Shown: positions 8,134 through 17,746, numbered from the stretch's first letter. The stretch is DNA of 64,000 bases from Flavobacteriales bacterium UBA7690 (GCA_002482775.1 DLGQ01000061.1:6421-70420), one strand, 5' to 3'. Translations and numbers: made by a program. The notes: a model not told the origin generated them from the letters alone.

Positions 8134-9294
8134 TCAGGGAGCAATACGCTTCTGGCAAAGTAACGCATCAACGAAATACTTCGTGCCCCAATTGGGAAAG
8201 GCGAACTTCTCGTATCGTCCCCACAGCGGGAATGAACCCGGCATGGCACCCTTCACCATGGCGGGCCCTACCGAGGAGCGTGCTTGGATCGCCGCCAGCA
8301 TGGAGAGCATCCGATCGCGTGCCTCCCGCATGAGCGTGTCGTGATCCAACCGTGACCAAACGATGGCCAATTGGGCGCAGCCGGTCATGATGGCGTGTTC
8401 GCTTCCGTTCCAATTTTCGTCATAACGCCCATTCAACCTGCCATGTGCATGGAAGAGTTCGGCAAGCTTGCGTGCGGCTGGCAATGCGGCCTCCCGATAG
8501 CGGTCATCACCGGTGAGCGCACTGCATTCGATGAGACCGTCCAAGGTGTACGCTATGGTGTGTGTGATGGGCCGATCGTTGTGGCGGATGGTGTTGTCGG
8601 CATTCATGAACCAGCCTGTCTCCTTGCGCTGAGCAAGCACCCAACCCAGGTTACGCAGCGCTGCTTGCTTCAATGCTTGATCACCGATCGCGATCGCTAA
8701 CTGCATCAAGGGTGCATCCACGTACGTGTCGTACACACGTGCCACGCCCAAGAAGTTGGACCTCCGCCAAGCACCGTCGGCATCCTGCACCGAGACTATC
8801 CATCGGCCTGCACGCGCGGCACTTTCCAAGTAACGCTGCTCGGAGGTGTGCGCATGCATGGCCAACATCCCACGGATCACCTGGGCGGTGTTGAACACGA
8901 TGCTCGGCCGCTCTTCGCCCACACGCCCACCTTGCCAACCCCCATCAGGCCGTTGGATGGACAGCAGCCAATCCGTAGCGCGCGTGGCGGCTTGTGCGGG
9001 TTCTTCCCAGTTCAAATGAACCGCTGCTGCTAACAAAGAGGGGATCGCATATCCCGTGGTCTCCGGATACGAGGCACCCCAACCCTGGATCAGGTGATAA
9101 CTGCCTAGACCGGCGTCCGTCCCTTGCTGTTGGGCGCGTAACAGGTACCCCACCGCGCTGCGAAGTGCTTGATCACCATCGTACACAACAGCGGTGGATG
9201 GCTTGCCGAGGTGGGCTCGCATCAACGCGCGCAAGCGTGCATCCACCAAGCCGGTGGCGAAGGACCTCCCGTAATCGATCGCTGAACGGATCAC
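8134..9294 (-). CDS. alpha/alpha-toroid protein (squalene-cyclase or glycosidase-like repeats)
   Basis: This 386-residue soluble protein consists of repeated helix pairs of the alpha/alpha-toroid type. Repeats carry motifs such as WLLSIQRPDGGWQGG, WIVSVQDADGAW and LGWVLAQRKETGWF, which resemble QW-like repeats of terpene cyclases, and DDRYREAALPAARKL, which resembles six-hairpin glycosidases. No signal peptide is present. The GTG start at 9294 overlaps the wecB stop (GTGA), so translation is probably coupled. Similar genes occur in Bacteroidota surface-sugar clusters without a defined role. Epimerase, hydrolase or lyase activity is possible, and I cannot choose between them. Confidence 0.68.
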   Translation of the reverse strand: MIRSAIDYGRSFATGLVDARLRALMRAHLGKPSTAVVYDGDQALRSAVGYLLRAQQQGTDAGLGSYHLIQGWGASYPETTGYAIPSLLAAAVHLNWEEPAQAATRATDWLLSIQRPDGGWQGGRVGEERPSIVFNTAQVIRGMLAMHAHTSEQRYLESAARAGRWIVSVQDADGAWRRSNFLGVARVYDTYVDAPLMQLAIAIGDQALKQAALRNLGWVLAQRKETGWFMNADNTIRHNDRPITHTIAYTLDGLIECSALTGDDRYREAALPAARKLAELFHAHGRLNGRYDENWNGSEHAIMTGCAQLAIVWSRLDHDTLMREARDRMLSMLAAIQARSSVGPAMVKGAMPGSFPLWGRYEKFAFPNWGTKYFVDALLCQKRIAP

Positions 9295-10445
9295 GTGGTA
9301 CGCAGGAGTTGATCACAGATATGCTCTGCTGCACGGCCATCGCCGAAGAGTGCCGGATACGAGGTGGTGGTGGCATTCAATGCGCGTGATGCTTCACGGA
9401 GGATGCGCTCCTGATCCACATCCACCAGCACCGAATGACCGTGATCCACGAGTTCTGTCCATTCGGTCTCTGCGCGCAGGATCAACGTGGGGCGGCCCAG
9501 GAAGTAGGCTTCCTTCTGCACTCCACCACTGTCCGTGATCACCAGTTGGGCCTGCGACATCAAGGAAAGCATATCCAAATACCCCACCGGCGGAAGTAGT
9601 TCCAAGTGCTGGCCCGATGACAAGGCTTCCTGTAGCGCAGGGTCCAAAAGTTCATCCATCCTTTTTCGTGTACGCGGATGCAGTGGAAGGATGATCGGCA
9701 AAGACGTGCTGATGTTCACTTCGATCAACGCCTCGATGATCGCGTTCAACCGCGCCGGGTCATCCGTGTTGTGCTCGCGGTGTACCGTAGCAAGGATGTA
9801 CGGAGTGCCTTCCATACCCAACTCGCGCAGCACCGTTGAACGCTCTTTCGCTAGAGAAGTGAAGTGAAGTGTGTTGTCGTACATCACATCACCACAGTTC
9901 AACACATGGGGTGCATCAAGTGATGCTCTTCCCGTGTTGTTACTGGCGTAACCTTCGCGTTCGAGGTTCTTCAAAGCCGTATCCGTAGGACAGAACAGCC
10001 AGGTGGCACACTGGTCGGCCATGATGCGGTTAACCTCCTCCGGCATGCGCTTGTTGAAGGAACGAAGCCCGGCTTCCACATGGGCCAGTGGCATGTTGCA
10101 CCGCATCGCTGCCAAGGCTCCAGCGAGCGTACTGTTCGTGTCGCCGTAAACCAGCAGCATATCGTGCCTGCGCTCCAACAGGACCGATTCTATTCCTTCC
10201 AGCATGTGCGCGAGCGTAGCTGCGGGATGGTCCCCTGCCGCATTCAAATTCACCTCCGCTGCGGGCAGGCCCAGCTCGGAGAAGAACACATCGCTCATGT
10301 CCGCATCGTAGTGCTGGCCGGTGTGAAGTATGGTCTCGGTGATCCTTCCTGCGAAGGAGCCGCGTATGGCGCGATCCAACGCAGCTGCCTTGATGAATTG
10401 CGGACGTGCGCCAACCACCGTGAGGATCCGGAGCGGTGTGGCCAT
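9291..10445 (-). CDS. wecB: UDP-N-acetylglucosamine 2-epimerase (non-hydrolysing)
   Basis: This 384-residue enzyme interconverts UDP-GlcNAc and UDP-ManNAc, the entry step to ManNAc-containing surface sugars. Family marks are VVGARPQFIKAAAL at the N-terminus, HTGQHYD, VYGDTNSTLAGALAA, HVEAGLRSFNKRMPEEVNR and a C-terminal TDSGGVQKEAYFLGRP that binds the UDP group. The ATG at 10445 lies 2 bp after the radC stop, and its own stop overlaps the next start. It therefore heads the polysaccharide-modification operon, although transcription may begin at radC. Confidence 0.94.
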   Translation of the reverse strand: MATPLRILTVVGARPQFIKAAALDRAIRGSFAGRITETILHTGQHYDADMSDVFFSELGLPAAEVNLNAAGDHPAATLAHMLEGIESVLLERRHDMLLVYGDTNSTLAGALAAMRCNMPLAHVEAGLRSFNKRMPEEVNRIMADQCATWLFCPTDTALKNLEREGYASNNTGRASLDAPHVLNCGDVMYDNTLHFTSLAKERSTVLRELGMEGTPYILATVHREHNTDDPARLNAIIEALIEVNISTSLPIILPLHPRTRKRMDELLDPALQEALSSGQHLELLPPVGYLDMLSLMSQAQLVITDSGGVQKEAYFLGRPTLILRAETEWTELVDHGHSVLVDVDQERILREASRALNATTTSYPALFGDGRAAEHICDQLLRTT

Positions 10446-10447
10446 GC

Positions 10448-11152
10448 TCAGTTCAACTGGCCATTATCGGCGAAGCTGTAGTAGCCGCCAGTGGTGATGA
10501 TCAAATGGTCCTGCACGGCGATGTCGAGGAAGCGGCCGCCCTCCACCAGTTTCCGGGTGAGGGAAATATCCTCTGCGCTGGGTCGCAACTGCCCGCTCGG
10601 GTGGTTGTGGCACAGGATCACCGAACTGGCGCGGCGGTCCAATGCTTCGCGGAAGATCAATTTGGGATCGGCCACGGTGCCATGCATACCACCTTGGCTC
10701 ACTTTGATGCGCTCCAACAACCGATTGCCGCGGTCCAAGAGTAGCAGCCAGAATTCTTCGTGCGCCAGATCGGCCACCACGGGTTGAAGGAGCTCAAAGG
10801 CAGCACGGCTGGTCGCGATCAACGGTCGTTCCGCCACACTGAGGTCGCGGCGGCGCTGCCCGAGTTCCAAAGCAGCCACGATGCTCATGGCCTTGGCCTC
10901 GCCGACGCCATTCACCTTCATCAGATCCGTGGTGCCCAGGGCGGCCAGTTTGTGAAGGTCGTTACCGGCCTTGTTCAGGATGATGCGGGCCAGATCGAGG
11001 GCACTTTCCGTAGGCGTTCCGCTGCGGATGAGGATTGCCACCAGTTCCACATCGGTCATGGCCTTGGGCCCGCGCGCCAACATGCGCTCCCGAGGGCGAT
11101 CCTCTTTGGACCACTCCGGTATGCTGAGTTTGCCTTTGACGGTGGGTTCCAT
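10448..11152 (-). CDS. radC: RadC/JAB-domain DNA repair-like protein
   Basis: This 234-residue protein belongs to the RadC family. It has an N-terminal helix-hairpin-helix region (LMKVNGVGEAKAMSIVAALELG) and a C-terminal JAMM metalloprotease-like domain with the zinc motif CHNHPSGQLRPSAED. Family function is debated: it was linked to DNA repair, but the JAMM site suggests a peptidase or other hydrolase. The start is ATG 11152, which removes a short upstream extension lying in the rpsT terminator. It precedes wecB by 2 bp and may share its transcript. Confidence 0.92.
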   Translation of the reverse strand: MEPTVKGKLSIPEWSKEDRPRERMLARGPKAMTDVELVAILIRSGTPTESALDLARIILNKAGNDLHKLAALGTTDLMKVNGVGEAKAMSIVAALELGQRRRDLSVAERPLIATSRAAFELLQPVVADLAHEEFWLLLLDRGNRLLERIKVSQGGMHGTVADPKLIFREALDRRASSVILCHNHPSGQLRPSAEDISLTRKLVEGGRFLDIAVQDHLIITTGGYYSFADNGQLN

Positions 11153-11159
11153 GCGATCC

Positions 11160-11192
11160 AAAAAGGAACAGGTCCCCATTGCGGAGGACCTG
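11160..11192 (-). terminator. rho-independent terminator of rpsT
   Basis: On the minus strand a 7-bp stem (CAGGTCC paired with GGACCTG, plus positions 11169-11175 and 11186-11192) with a 10-base loop is followed within a few bases by five T residues. It lies directly downstream of rpsT and upstream of radC, so it should separate the ribosomal protein transcript from the radC-wecB operon. Confidence 0.7.
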
Positions 11193-11218
11193 CCCAAGAT
11201 AACGAACCGGTGTCGTGC

Positions 11219-11473
11219 TTATTTCAGCGCGTTCACGTGGCGCTTGACTGAAGACTTCAGGTTGGCCGCCTTGTTCTTGTGGATCAAGTTCTTCTTGGCC
11301 ATTTTATCGAGCATGGAGGTCACCTCGGGAAGGAGAAGCTCCGCTTCCTTCTTATCCGCAGTACCACGCAGTTTGCGCACCGCATTGCGGGTGGTCTTGC
11401 TTTGGTAACGGTTGCGTTCGTTGCGGGTCTCGGTCTGACGGACGCGCTTGAGGGCTGACTTGTGATTGGCCAT
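11219..11473 (-). CDS. rpsT: 30S ribosomal protein S20
   Basis: This 84-residue, strongly basic helical protein is ribosomal protein S20, which binds the 5' domain of 16S rRNA. The N-terminus [15 protein letters not shown] and the C-terminal [19 protein letters not shown] are characteristic. ATG 11473 is chosen because everything upstream in the frame is promoter and leader sequence. A consensus -7 promoter element lies about 32 bp upstream and a terminator follows, so it is a single-gene transcription unit, as is usual for rpsT. Confidence 0.96.
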   Translation of the reverse strand: MANHKSALKRVRQTETRNERNRYQSKTTRNAVRKLRGTADKKEAELLLPEVTSMLDKMAKKNLIHKNKAANLKSSVKRHVNALK

Positions 11474-11504
11474 AACGTTCTTTGCCTTTTCCGAAAAGGG
11501 AGCG

Positions 11505-11512
11505 CAAATATA
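11505..11512 (-). promoter_or_regulatory. rpsT promoter -7 element
   Basis: The minus strand reads TATATTTG here, an exact match to the Bacteroidota -7 consensus TAnnTTTG, 32 bp before the rpsT start codon. A TTG lies 14 bases further upstream, closer than the usual spacing, so only the -7 element is called. Confidence 0.6.
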
Positions 11513-11547
11513 GCAGGATCTTCTTTCAACTACTGCCAGTGGACAAG

Positions 11548-11572
11548 AAAAAGCCCCCGACAAGCGGGGGCT
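11548..11572 (-). terminator. terminator downstream of the initiating sugar transferase
   Basis: A perfect 8-bp stem (AGCCCCCG at 11552-11559 and CGGGGGCT at 11565-11572) with a 5-base loop is followed on the minus strand by TTTTTC. It lies 20 bp beyond the stop of the sugar-phosphate transferase gene and just upstream of the rpsT promoter, so it insulates rpsT. Confidence 0.85.
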
Positions 11573-11592
11573 GTTCAATTCTTGATGGTTGC

Positions 11593-12735
11593 TCAGTAGG
11601 CGTTCTCTTCCTTGCCAAGCATGTTGGTCACGGTTTTCACCACGATCTTGAGATCAAGCAGGAAAGACCAGTTCTCCAGGTACCACACGTCCAATTCCAC
11701 ACGCTTCTCCATCATTTCCGGGGTGCGGGTCTCTCCTCGGAAGCCGTTCACCTGGGCCCAACCAGTGATGCCCGGCCGCACGAAGTGGCGCACCATGTAC
11801 TTGTCGATGATGTCGCGGTACTGATCGTTGAGCCGGAGCGGATGCGGACGAGGCCCCACCACGCTCATGTGCCCCATGAACACGTTGAAGAACTGGGGCA
11901 TTTCGTCCAGATTGCTCTTGCGCAGGAAGGCGCCCACCTTGGTCACCCGTGGGTCGTTCTTGGTGGCCTGTTTGCTATCGGCCTCCACGTTCATGCGCAT
12001 GCTGCGGAACTTCCAGCAGACGAACTGCTTGTTGTCCTTGCCCAAGCGCATCTGCTTGAAGAACACCGGGCCTTTGCTGGAAAGCTTCACCATCAGGGCG
12101 AGCAAGGGGAAAAGCCAAGTGAAGACGAAGACGATGACCCCGAAGGAGAACACCACGTCGAACACGCGCTTCATTCCACGCGCCATGGAACTGTCCAATG
12201 GCTCTTTACGGATCTTGCTAACAGGTACGGCACCGTGGAATTCCAACTCGGAGGTCTTCACCACGGGGATGAAGCTTTCGGCGCTCGGGATCACCCGGAA
12301 ACGGATGGTGTTCCGCTCGCAGAACTCCATCAGGTCGGTGATGTCCGCGCGGCGGGTGCCGGGAAGGGCGCAGTACAGGATATCGATACGGTTCTGGATG
12401 GCGAAGGCCTTGGCAGCTTCCACATCACCGATGCGGCGTTCGCCCAGGAGGCCATCGATAGCCTCATCGTTGAAGATGCCACGGAAACGATAGCCCCGCA
12501 CGGTCTGGTCCTCGCAATACTGGAAGATCTCCTCGGCTGCCGGACCATCACCCACGATGACTAGGTCCTTGACCGTGGTCAATGGCTCTAAAGCGAACAC
12601 TTTGTTGATACCCGTCTGCACGTTCTGGAGCGATGTGCGCCCTGAGCGGAGCAAGGTAGAGAGTTCCGCACTGAGCTCCGCCCCGACCGCATTGCGACCG
12701 GTGAACGGCTGACTTGGACCGATGATCTTTTCCAT
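11593..12735 (-). CDS. undecaprenyl-phosphate sugar phosphotransferase (WcaJ/PssY-like, short N-terminus)
   Basis: This enzyme starts surface-polysaccharide assembly by moving a sugar phosphate from a UDP-sugar to undecaprenyl phosphate. The C-terminal bacterial sugar transferase domain is complete: a membrane helix ([18 protein letters not shown]), [45 protein letters not shown] and [13 protein letters not shown]. Before it is a Rossmann-like domain ([15 protein letters not shown]). At 380 residues it lacks the four N-terminal membrane helices that usual WcaJ/PglC-fusion proteins of about 460 residues carry. No in-frame remnant of them is seen upstream. A promoter match at 12780-12811 supports an intact, naturally short gene. 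Confidence 0.88.
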   Translation of the reverse strand: MEKIIGPSQPFTGRNAVGAELSAELSTLLRSGRTSLQNVQTGINKVFALEPLTTVKDLVIVGDGPAAEEIFQYCEDQTVRGYRFRGIFNDEAIDGLLGERRIGDVEAAKAFAIQNRIDILYCALPGTRRADITDLMEFCERNTIRFRVIPSAESFIPVVKTSELEFHGAVPVSKIRKEPLDSSMARGMKRVFDVVFSFGVIVFVFTWLFPLLALMVKLSSKGPVFFKQMRLGKDNKQFVCWKFRSMRMNVEADSKQATKNDPRVTKVGAFLRKSNLDEMPQFFNVFMGHMSVVGPRPHPLRLNDQYRDIIDKYMVRHFVRPGITGWAQVNGFRGETRTPEMMEKRVELDVWYLENWSFLLDLKIVVKTVTNMLGKEENAY

Positions 12736-12779
12736 GTGGTGGAGCGCCCGAATTCCGTTCAACTGTCCTGCGAGTGCGT

Positions 12780-12811
12780 CAAATGTAGGTCGTTCATCGA
12801 AAGAATGTCAA
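12780..12811 (-). promoter_or_regulatory. promoter of the initiating sugar transferase
   Basis: The minus strand has TACATTTG (plus 12780-12787), a full match to TAnnTTTG, with a TTG at 12809-12811, 21 bases upstream. The -7 element lies 45 bp before the ATG at 12735. This indicates the gene is transcribed separately from the glycosyltransferase genes upstream. Confidence 0.6.
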
Positions 12812-12882
12812 GTTGGTCGAAATATTCCTTCGTTTCGTCGATCATTTGAGGTCGATGGCTCCAATAAAATCGTGCCGATCGT

Positions 12883-13662
12883 TCACCGCTTGCCAAGCAG
12901 CCGTTCGAGGGCCTCTGTACCGAATAGGACGAGGAACAAGCTATTGGTCACAACGTAGCGCTTCATCAGCCGCCTTGGTTCCAGCCAAAGGCGGTACACC
13001 CATTCCAACGAAAGATCGCGCATCCACTTGGGCGCGCGCTTGTCTATACCTGCATACAGTAAGAACGCGCCCCCGATCCCGAGCATCACCCCATGGACCT
13101 TGCCTTTCATGGCGGCCATCCACTGCTCTTGCTTGGGGCAGCCCAGCGAAACAAGGACGATATGGGCACCGGAGGCGTTTATCCGCTCGGCATCTGCAGC
13201 GAGGTCCATCTTGGCCAAGGGCATGAACGGGGGCGACCACCGGCCCGCAATGCGCAAACCCGGTAGTTCCTTGGCCGCACGGTCCACGATACGTTGCTGT
13301 ACTTCTTCCGAAGAGCCGAACAAGTAGACCGAAAGCCCTTTCTCGGCCGCTTTGACCAGAAGAGCAGGCATGATGTCGTTCCCGGCCACGCGCTCCTGCT
13401 TCACCTTGTGGAAGAGCTGCATCGCCCGCAGTACAGGCATGCCGTCCGCCGTTGCGAAGTCGGCCTTGTTCACGACCTCAGCGAATCGGGGATCACGCGC
13501 TTCCACGGTCATGTGTGCGTTCACGCAGCAGACGTACGCTGAACGATGCGCCGCACCATAGGCCGCGATGGCATCGATGTGCGCGGCGAAGGTGCCCACG
13601 GAGATATCTGCCGTGAGCACGCGCAACTTGGGCAGTACCGGAAGTTGTCCGCTGGTTCCCAT
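12883..13662 (-). CDS. WecG/TagA/CpsF-family glycosyltransferase
   Basis: This 259-residue enzyme is a GT26-family glycosyltransferase that adds a sugar, often a ManNAc derivative, to a lipid-linked acceptor. Family marks are VCCVNAHMTVEARDPRF, the DGMPVLRAM block with the conserved Asp, YLFGSSEEVQQR, and LGCPKQEQWM, followed by a basic C-terminal tail (LEPRRLMKRY) for membrane contact. The presence of wecB in the same region suggests UDP-ManNAc-derived substrates. ATG 13662 is preferred; a TTG at 13716 would add 18 residues without family similarity. Confidence 0.9.
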   Translation of the reverse strand: MGTSGQLPVLPKLRVLTADISVGTFAAHIDAIAAYGAAHRSAYVCCVNAHMTVEARDPRFAEVVNKADFATADGMPVLRAMQLFHKVKQERVAGNDIMPALLVKAAEKGLSVYLFGSSEEVQQRIVDRAAKELPGLRIAGRWSPPFMPLAKMDLAADAERINASGAHIVLVSLGCPKQEQWMAAMKGKVHGVMLGIGGAFLLYAGIDKRAPKWMRDLSLEWVYRLWLEPRRLMKRYVVTNSLFLVLFGTEALERLLGKR

Positions 13663-13722
13663 GCCTGTGGAGGACCGCTCTCTCGAAATGGTGGACTGTG
13701 GGCTTGTGGCTTTCAACGGCTT

Positions 13723-14844
13723 TCAGAAGAGGCCCAGCAGCTCGCGCTCCATGGACCTGTGAAAGGCGTTCAACGTGAATTCCTGCTCAAAGATGCGTCG
13801 TCCCTCCTGCCCCATCGTGCGGCGCAGTTCCGGGTCGGCGGCCAATACCATGATCTTGTCCGCCACGGCACGAGGCTGCTGTAAGGGCACCAAGAAACCG
13901 CTACGGCCATCGGCCACCACGGAAGGGATACCGCGCCAATGGGTGCTGATGACCGGTTTGCCGAATTGCATGGCCTCCACCAGCACCAGGCCGAACGTTT
14001 CTGCCTCGTAGAAGGACGGAAAGCAGAACAGGTCGCACGCCGCGAACCGGGCGAATTTCTCCGCGCCGCTTAGCACACCCAGGAATTCCACCCGATCGCC
14101 CAGGCCGTTCTGGACCACGGAACGCTCGCATTCTTGCTGGTATTCCGGGCTGCTCCATTTTCCCATGAGCTGGAGGCGTGCGTCCAACCCTTCGGCCCGC
14201 ACGAGGCGAAAGGCTTCGAGCACATCCGAAACGCCCTTGCCGCGCACGAGCACACCGGTGAACAGGATAGTTAGTGTTCCCCCCGGAGCAGCGACCCGTT
14301 CGGGCACCTTTCCACGCATGTCCTCCACACCATTGGGGACCACCACGTTCCGGATGGCACCTAAGGCTTTGCCATCCTCGGGGTTCTGGGGGGCCGTGCG
14401 GATGGCGAGATCAGGCTTCCGGTAGGCCAATTGGAAGAGCGGACGCGACCAACCCGGCAGTTGACCCCCGAAGGCGGAAACGCCGCCCGCATGGAAGTGG
14501 AACGCTGTGCGCTTGAAGAGCCAACGTGTGCTCAGCAGCAGGATGATGTCGCGCATGACGGGCACTTTCGCCGGGCCGCTGGGTGGGTAGTAGAGAACCG
14601 GTGTGCGATACCGGAACCTGGCCCACCAGATGTGCAGGATGGTGGTGAACAGGATCCACAGCTTCCGCAGGGCGAATTTGCCTACGCTTCCGATGTCCTC
14701 GGAAAAGGCCATGCGTACATGGAACAGCTTCAACCGGTCTGACTCCAGCTCCAGCAGCCGGGCGATCATGATGGCTTGTCCGTGATGGGGCGGCGGGGTC
14801 TGGCCTACGACGAGGACCCGATGCGGCGCGGAAGGTGATGGCAC
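13723..14844 (-). CDS. GT4-family glycosyltransferase
   Basis: This 373-residue protein is a GT-B glycosyltransferase of family 4. The N-terminal domain has VVGQTPPPHHGQAIM, and the C-terminal domain shows VVPNGVEDM, ILFTGVLVRGKGVSDVLEAF, and the retaining E-x7-E block FPSFYEAETFGLVLVEAMQFGKPVIST. It would add a sugar from a nucleotide donor during repeat-unit assembly in the cytoplasm. The start codon is GTG, since no ATG is available before the conserved N-terminus. It lies upstream of the WecG-like gene on the same strand. Confidence 0.9.
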   Translation of the reverse strand: MPSPSAPHRVLVVGQTPPPHHGQAIMIARLLELESDRLKLFHVRMAFSEDIGSVGKFALRKLWILFTTILHIWWARFRYRTPVLYYPPSGPAKVPVMRDIILLLSTRWLFKRTAFHFHAGGVSAFGGQLPGWSRPLFQLAYRKPDLAIRTAPQNPEDGKALGAIRNVVVPNGVEDMRGKVPERVAAPGGTLTILFTGVLVRGKGVSDVLEAFRLVRAEGLDARLQLMGKWSSPEYQQECERSVVQNGLGDRVEFLGVLSGAEKFARFAACDLFCFPSFYEAETFGLVLVEAMQFGKPVISTHWRGIPSVVADGRSGFLVPLQQPRAVADKIMVLAADPELRRTMGQEGRRIFEQEFTLNAFHRSMERELLGLF

Positions 14845-15025
14845 CGCCCAAAAGTACCCGGCTTCAACGGGCGCAGCACAGCCTTACCCGACCACTTTCA
14901 ACACATCCGGGTGGAACTTCCACAAGCCCCCATCGGCGCTCCGTCGATGGCTGGATGCTATTGGTCGGATCATCGCAACCGTGGCTTGCGCACAGGGGTT
15001 GAAGGCTCCTAGAACAGCACCAAGC

Positions 15026-17746
15026 ATGCGCCACTTTCCACTGCTTCTCTCCCTGGCCCTCTCACTCCCTTCGGTGGCCGCTACGTACTATGTCTCCGCT
15101 ACGGGGAACGACAGCAACAACGGCACCAGCCAGGCCACCGCTTGGCGCACCATCGCACGGGTACAGCAGAACGGCGCCACGTTCCAGCCCGGCGACCAGA
15201 TCCTTTTCCAACGGGGCGGCACCTTCCCGGGCCACCTCACCATTAATTCCAACGGCTCGGCAGCTGCACCCATCGTGATCGGCTCCTACGGCACGGGGGC
15301 ACTTCCAGAGATATCCGGCGCGAACAACATCACGGGGTGGACCACCCACCAAGGCAACATCTGGAAAGCCAATGTGGCCCAAGCAGTGAAGTATGTGCGC
15401 GTGAACGATGCGTTGATGACCCTCGCACGTTACCCCAACACGGGCTGGCTGCGCGTGAGCACCGCCAGCACCACGCAGTTGACGAGCGCATCGCTCACTC
15501 AAGCGAGCGGCTACTGGGCCGGTGCACGCCTCGTATTGCGCAGCACGAACTGGTGCTACGAGAACGCCGAGATCAGCGGATCGGGCAGCGGGGCGTTGGC
15601 CTTCCCGGCGATCACCTACAACCCCGGCAACCACCAGTGGGGTTTCTTCCTGTGCAACAAGTTGAGCGAACTCGACAGCCCCGGGGAATGGTTCCATGAT
15701 GCTGCCGCTGGTGTGCTCTACCTGTGGGCACCGGGCAACGCCAACCCCAACAATGTGAACGTTCAGGCTTCGGTACACGAGAACGGCGTGGAGATCGGCT
15801 GGCTGAAACAATACGTGACCATTCAAGACCTCGCTTTCCGAGGGCACAAACACGCAGGGGTCTACAACACCGGCTCCAACGTGACGGTGACACGCTGCAC
15901 GTTCGAGAATTCCTACTACGGCCTGCGCAGCTATGGTGGCTACGGCACATACACCGGTAATACGTTGCGCCACACCTACGCCTCAAGCATGGCCATCCTG
16001 GACCATCACACCACGGTGGAGAATAACGTGCTGGAAGACATCGCGCTGGTTCCCGGGCTGGGCGAAAGTTTCTGGGGCTACTACGGCATGTATGTATCCG
16101 GCGAGGCCAACGTGGTGCGGGGCAACCGGATCACACGCACGGGCAACTCGGCGATCTTCCTGGGTGGCAGTCCCCTGGTGGAGAAGAACATCATCAGCCA
16201 GGTGCTGATGACCGTGAACGATGGCGGTGGTATCTACTGGGACAGTGCTGACGGTGCGATCATCCAGGACAACATCATCTCCGATGTGGAAGGCAACATC
16301 GAGAGCGTGGCGATGGACTACATGATCAACCAACCGCTGGGCATGGGCATCTATTTCGGCAATGCGGAGATCCACGACATCATCGTGCGGCGCAACACGG
16401 TCTCCAGTTGCAGCACCGCCGGCATCCACGTGGACCACACCATGGTCTCCAGCGGTATCCAGGTGCGCGACAATGTGCTATACGACAATGACATCCAACT
16501 GAGCATCACGGACCAGTCCAACGTGAACGGCCCCGGAGCAACACCACCGTTCTACATGGCGAATTTCGGCGATGTGTATAGCGGCAACACGTTGTACTGC
16601 CTCACCAAAGAGCAACGCTGTGTGCAGCAATACCATGTGCATGGCACCGCCCTTGTGGACTTCGGCACCTTCACCAACAACCGCTATTTCAACCCCTACA
16701 ACGAGTTGAACATCAAAGTGATCAACACCAATGCGGGCTATGTGAAGGACTACACCCTGGAACGCTGGCGCGCGGAACGGAACGAAGAGACCGGCAGCAC
16801 ACGCAGCCCACAGCGCATGAACGCGGAGGAAGTGACCAGCACACTGAGCGCGAACCTGATCACCAACAGTGCGTTCGACTACAACACCACGGGATGGAGC
16901 GGCTGGCCTACGCAAGGGCAGATCACCCGCGAAGCAGGCTTGCTCGATAACGGCGCGTTGAAGGTTGTGTATGGCGCGAACGCGGGATCACCGGAATTCT
17001 ATTTGCGCTCGGACAACATGGTGACGGTGCAGAACGGATCGTGGTACCAGTTGAAGTTCAGCATCCAAAGCAACGCCCACGGCACCGTGCGTGCAGACTT
17101 CAAAGGGCAGTCGCAAGCTGCTACGCCGAATTCCATCTACGCACGGTACATCCCCTTCGATACACAACGCCGCGATGTGACGCTGTTGTTCCAAAGCAAC
17201 TTGAGCGAGCCGGGCATGATGATCTTCGCCAACCACTTCAGCGAAAGCACCTACTGGGTGGACAATGTGGAACTGTTCAAGGTGAACGTGGAGACAGTTG
17301 ACCCGCACGACCGCCATATCCTGCTCGTGAACCCCACCGGAAGCTCCATGGAAATGCCGTTGACCGGCTGCTGGCGCGATGTGCTTGGCCAAACACATTC
17401 GGGGTCCATCACCATACCCGCGTTCGGCTCGGTGGTACTTGCGAAAGAGGCCGGTAGTATCTGTGGCCTGACCACCGCTATCGATGAAGACGTGACTGCC
17501 CAGACCACAACCGCGAACATCTACCCCAACCCGGTGATGGCCGGTTCCGCAGTGTTCCTTTCCGAAGCTCCTGCGCACAACGCTGATGTGGACGTGATCG
17601 ACGCGAGTGGCCGTCTCGTGCAACGCTCACGTGTACAAGCAGGCGCTGTCGAGATCCCCGGGATGGAGGCACTGAAGAGCGGGCACTACGTCCTGTTGAT
17701 CCGTTCGGAAGACTCTACACGACACCACCGGTTGGTGGTGCAGTAG
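15026..17746 (+). CDS. secreted right-handed beta-helix protein with T9SS sorting domain
   Basis: This 906-residue protein has a signal peptide (MRHFPLLLSLALSLPSVAA). Next comes a pectate-lyase-like beta-helix domain, recognisable from YYVSATGNDSNNGT, TFQPGDQILFQRGG and many later rungs such as NVVRGNRITRTGNSAIF. A carbohydrate-binding-like beta-sandwich follows (about 600-760, NLITNSAFDYNTTGWSG). The last 75 residues form a type A T9SS sorting domain (IYPNPVMAGSAVF, GHYVLLIRS). It should cross the outer membrane by T9SS and could act on a polysaccharide. It is the only plus-strand gene in the polysaccharide locus, and its last 32 bp overlap the end of the convergent Wzy-like gene. Confidence 0.88.
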   Translation: MRHFPLLLSLALSLPSVAATYYVSATGNDSNNGTSQATAWRTIARVQQNGATFQPGDQILFQRGGTFPGHLTINSNGSAAAPIVIGSYGTGALPEISGANNITGWTTHQGNIWKANVAQAVKYVRVNDALMTLARYPNTGWLRVSTASTTQLTSASLTQASGYWAGARLVLRSTNWCYENAEISGSGSGALAFPAITYNPGNHQWGFFLCNKLSELDSPGEWFHDAAAGVLYLWAPGNANPNNVNVQASVHENGVEIGWLKQYVTIQDLAFRGHKHAGVYNTGSNVTVTRCTFENSYYGLRSYGGYGTYTGNTLRHTYASSMAILDHHTTVENNVLEDIALVPGLGESFWGYYGMYVSGEANVVRGNRITRTGNSAIFLGGSPLVEKNIISQVLMTVNDGGGIYWDSADGAIIQDNIISDVEGNIESVAMDYMINQPLGMGIYFGNAEIHDIIVRRNTVSSCSTAGIHVDHTMVSSGIQVRDNVLYDNDIQLSITDQSNVNGPGATPPFYMANFGDVYSGNTLYCLTKEQRCVQQYHVHGTALVDFGTFTNNRYFNPYNELNIKVINTNAGYVKDYTLERWRAERNEETGSTRSPQRMNAEEVTSTLSANLITNSAFDYNTTGWSGWPTQGQITREAGLLDNGALKVVYGANAGSPEFYLRSDNMVTVQNGSWYQLKFSIQSNAHGTVRADFKGQSQAATPNSIYARYIPFDTQRRDVTLLFQSNLSEPGMMIFANHFSESTYWVDNVELFKVNVETVDPHDRHILLVNPTGSSMEMPLTGCWRDVLGQTHSGSITIPAFGSVVLAKEAGSICGLTTAIDEDVTAQTTTANIYPNPVMAGSAVFLSEAPAHNADVDVIDASGRLVQRSRVQAGAVEIPGMEALKSGHYVLLIRSEDSTRHHRLVVQ

